A stretch of 14,329 nucleotides of DNA, taken from positions 1 to 14,329 of the forward strand of contig CAJLAN010000018.1 of assembly GCA_905204635.1 (NCBI GenBank), read 5' to 3'. The stretch comes from an uncultured Collinsella sp. (lineage in GTDB: Bacteria; Actinomycetota; Coriobacteriia; Coriobacteriales; Coriobacteriaceae). The translations under genes and the position numbers were made by a program. The notes under the pieces are model-generated. The model worked only from the letters and a program-made list of their open reading frames with translations, did not search any database and was not told the DNA's origin. Each line of letters starts with the position of its first letter. Positions within the stretch are counted from its first letter, which is position 1. Positions 12,714 through 14,329 of this stretch are shown here, in pieces.

Positions 12714-14329
12714 CTACTCCACGGTAACGCTCTTTGCCAGGTTGCGGGGCTGGTCGACGTCGCAGCCGCGCAGGATGGCGACCTCGCGGGCGAGCAGCTG
12801 CAGCGGGACGCTCGCCGTGATGGGGCTGAACACGTCACGGACTGCTGGCACGCGGATAATGCAGTCGGCGATTTTGTTGATCTCCTCGTCGCCCTCGGTG
12901 GCAACGACGATGACCTTGGCGCCGCGCGCCTTGCACTCCATAAGGTTCGACACGGTCTTGTCGTAGGTGGCACTCTTGGTGGCCACGGCGATGACAGGGA
13001 AGCCCGGGTCGATCAGGGCAATGGGGCCATGCTTCATCTCACCGGCGGCATATGCCTCGGCGTGCAGGTAGCTGACTTCCTTGAGCTTGAGCGCACCCTC
13101 GTAGGAAATAGCGGCACCCATGCCACGGCCCACGAACAGCGCCGACTGCGCGTCCTTGCACAGCAGGGCAGCCTCATGAACGGCCTCGGTTTGGGTATCC
13201 AAAATCCACTGGATCTGCTCGGCCGTATCGGAAAGCTCGCGGAACAGCATGCGCGCCTGCTTGGTGGTCAAGCGGTACTTGACCTGCGCCAGCAGCAGGG
13301 CCAAAAGCGTAAGGCTCACGACCTGGCCGATGAAGCTCTTGGTCGAGGCGACCGCGATCTCCTTGTTGGCCTTGGTGTAGATGACGCCGTCGCTCTCACG
13401 CGCCACGGGGCTGCCCACCACGTTGGTGATGCCGAAGACCTTGGCACCCTTGATGCGCGCGTCGCGAATGGCGGCAAGGGTATCGGCCGTCTCGCCCGAC
13501 TGGGACACGGCAACGACAAGCGTCGTCGGCGTAATGATGGGGTTGCGATAACGGAACTCGCTGGCCGCCTCCACCTCGGTGGGGATGCGAGCCCAGCCCT
13601 CAATGAGATTCTTGGCAATGAGGCCAGCATGATAGCTGGTGCCGCAAGCGATCACGTAGACGCGGTCGATGTCGTTGAGTTCCTCGAGCGAAAGGCCCAG
13701 CTCGTCGATGTCGAGCTCGCCGGCCGGCGTCATACGACCAACCAGCGTGTCGCGCACGACGCGCGGCTGCTCGTGAATCTCCTTGAGCATAAAGTCGGGA
13801 TAACCGCCCTTTTCTGCCATGTCCAGGTCCCAGTCGATGTAGGTGACCTTGGGCTCGATAACGTTGCCGGCCTCGTCGGTGTACTCGACGCCTGTGGGCG
13901 TGAGCTTGGCAAACTGACCGTCCTCGAGCACCACGACATCGCGGGTGGCGTCGATGAGCGCGATGACATCGGAGGCGACATAGGCGCCGGTCTCGCCCAC
14001 GCCGACCACGATCGGGGAATCCTTGCGGGCCACGGCGATCACGCCGGGCTCGTCAGCGCATACGGCGGCCAGACCATAGGCACCGACCACGTGGGTGCAA
14101 GCCTCGCGCACGGAGGCCATCAGGTCGTGCGTCTCGGCATAAGCCTCTTCGATCAGATGCGCGAAGACCTCGGTATCGGTCTCGCTCTTAAAGTGGTGGC
14201 CGCGGCCCTCCAGCTCTTCGCGCAGCTCGGCGAAGTTCTCGATGATGCCGTTGTGCACCACGGCGATGTCGCCGGAGCACGAGGTGTGCGGGTGCGCGTT
14301 GGCCTCGCTCGGCTTGCCGTGAGTGGCCC
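12714..14329 (-). CDS. glmS: Glutamine-fructose-6-phosphate aminotransferase (isomerizing), N-terminus cut by window
   Basis: Makes glucosamine-6-phosphate from fructose-6-phosphate and glutamine, the entry step to UDP-GlcNAc and cell wall synthesis. The visible 537 residues begin within the N-terminal glutaminase domain: ATHGKPSEANAHPH, then VVHNGIIENF. About 70 residues with the catalytic Cys are beyond 14329. Two SIS sugar-isomerase domains follow. The first has CGTSYHAG and SQSGETADT; the second has GRGMGAAISYEGALKLKEVSY and EAYAAGEMKHGPIAL. The chain ends in the canonical PRNLAKSVTVE, whose lysine closes the active site. The frame stays open to the window end, and the apparent internal start at 14261 is simply a valine codon. 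Regulation (for example a glmS ribozyme) would lie outside this window. Confidence 0.97.
   Translation of the reverse strand, partial: ATHGKPSEANAHPHTSCSGDIAVVHNGIIENFAELREELEGRGHHFKSETDTEVFAHLIEEAYAETHDLMASVREACTHVVGAYGLAAVCADEPGVIAVARKDSPIVVGVGETGAYVASDVIALIDATRDVVVLEDGQFAKLTPTGVEYTDEAGNVIEPKVTYIDWDLDMAEKGGYPDFMLKEIHEQPRVVRDTLVGRMTPAGELDIDELGLSLEELNDIDRVYVIACGTSYHAGLIAKNLIEGWARIPTEVEAASEFRYRNPIITPTTLVVAVSQSGETADTLAAIRDARIKGAKVFGITNVVGSPVARESDGVIYTKANKEIAVASTKSFIGQVVSLTLLALLLAQVKYRLTTKQARMLFRELSDTAEQIQWILDTQTEAVHEAALLCKDAQSALFVGRGMGAAISYEGALKLKEVSYLHAEAYAAGEMKHGPIALIDPGFPVIAVATKSATYDKTVSNLMECKARGAKVIVVATEGDEEINKIADCIIRVPAVRDVFSPITASVPLQLLAREVAILRGCDVDQPRNLAKSVTVE

Noticed and set aside
1..14329. 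Defence island, toxin-antitoxin pair, prophage or CRISPR array
   Set aside because: No nuclease, integrase, transposase, Cas protein or spaced repeat array was found in any frame; gene content is metabolic, transport and regulatory.

Overview
The window is GC-rich, uses mostly ATG/GTG starts with good AAGGAG-type ribosome-binding sites, and encodes an actinobacterial-type IlvE and a short Gram-positive-type CysE. This fits a gut member of the Coriobacteriia, most likely Collinsella or a close relative. That placement is an inference from overall character, not from a marker gene. There are twelve protein genes, two of them cut by the window edges. I see no rRNA, tRNA, CRISPR array, prophage or complete insertion sequence.

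Layout. Positions 1-1001 (minus) hold the 5' part of ilvE, with its promoter and a roughly 150-nt leader behind it. Next come a DedA membrane protein (minus) and, divergent from it, a serine acetyltransferase cysE (plus). A bidirectional terminator separates cysE from a convergent three-gene operon at 2977-7215 (minus). In transcription order this operon encodes a MarR regulator and two half-size ABC exporters. The genes overlap or nearly abut, and the exporter ATP sites are complementary and asymmetric, so they should form one heterodimeric pump. The marR promoter is covered by direct and inverted repeats that look like an autorepression operator.

Positions 7320-7673 (minus) hold a stand-alone 96-residue protein of unknown function with a strong terminator. 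A small nitroreductase (plus, 7965-8486) follows. It converges through a hairpin repeat on an unknown single-pass membrane protein (minus, 8542-9117). Upstream of that lie a degenerate NtrC/Fis-type regulator (minus, 9202-10419) and a YeiH-family transporter (minus, 10686-11720), separated by a 266-bp gap with a long imperfect palindrome. A FadR-type GntR regulator (plus, 11884-12615) is divergent from yeiH. Finally glmS (minus, 12714 to the window end) lacks its N-terminal start.

The genes look mostly housekeeping (branched-chain amino acids, cysteine, amino-sugar synthesis) plus locally regulated transport. I found no convincing undescribed multi-gene system. The points most worth a second look are the marR operator repeats, the sulfate-exporter-like gene with two nearby regulators, the 10566-10636 palindrome, the pair of GGGAC-core hairpins, and two genes without recognisable families.
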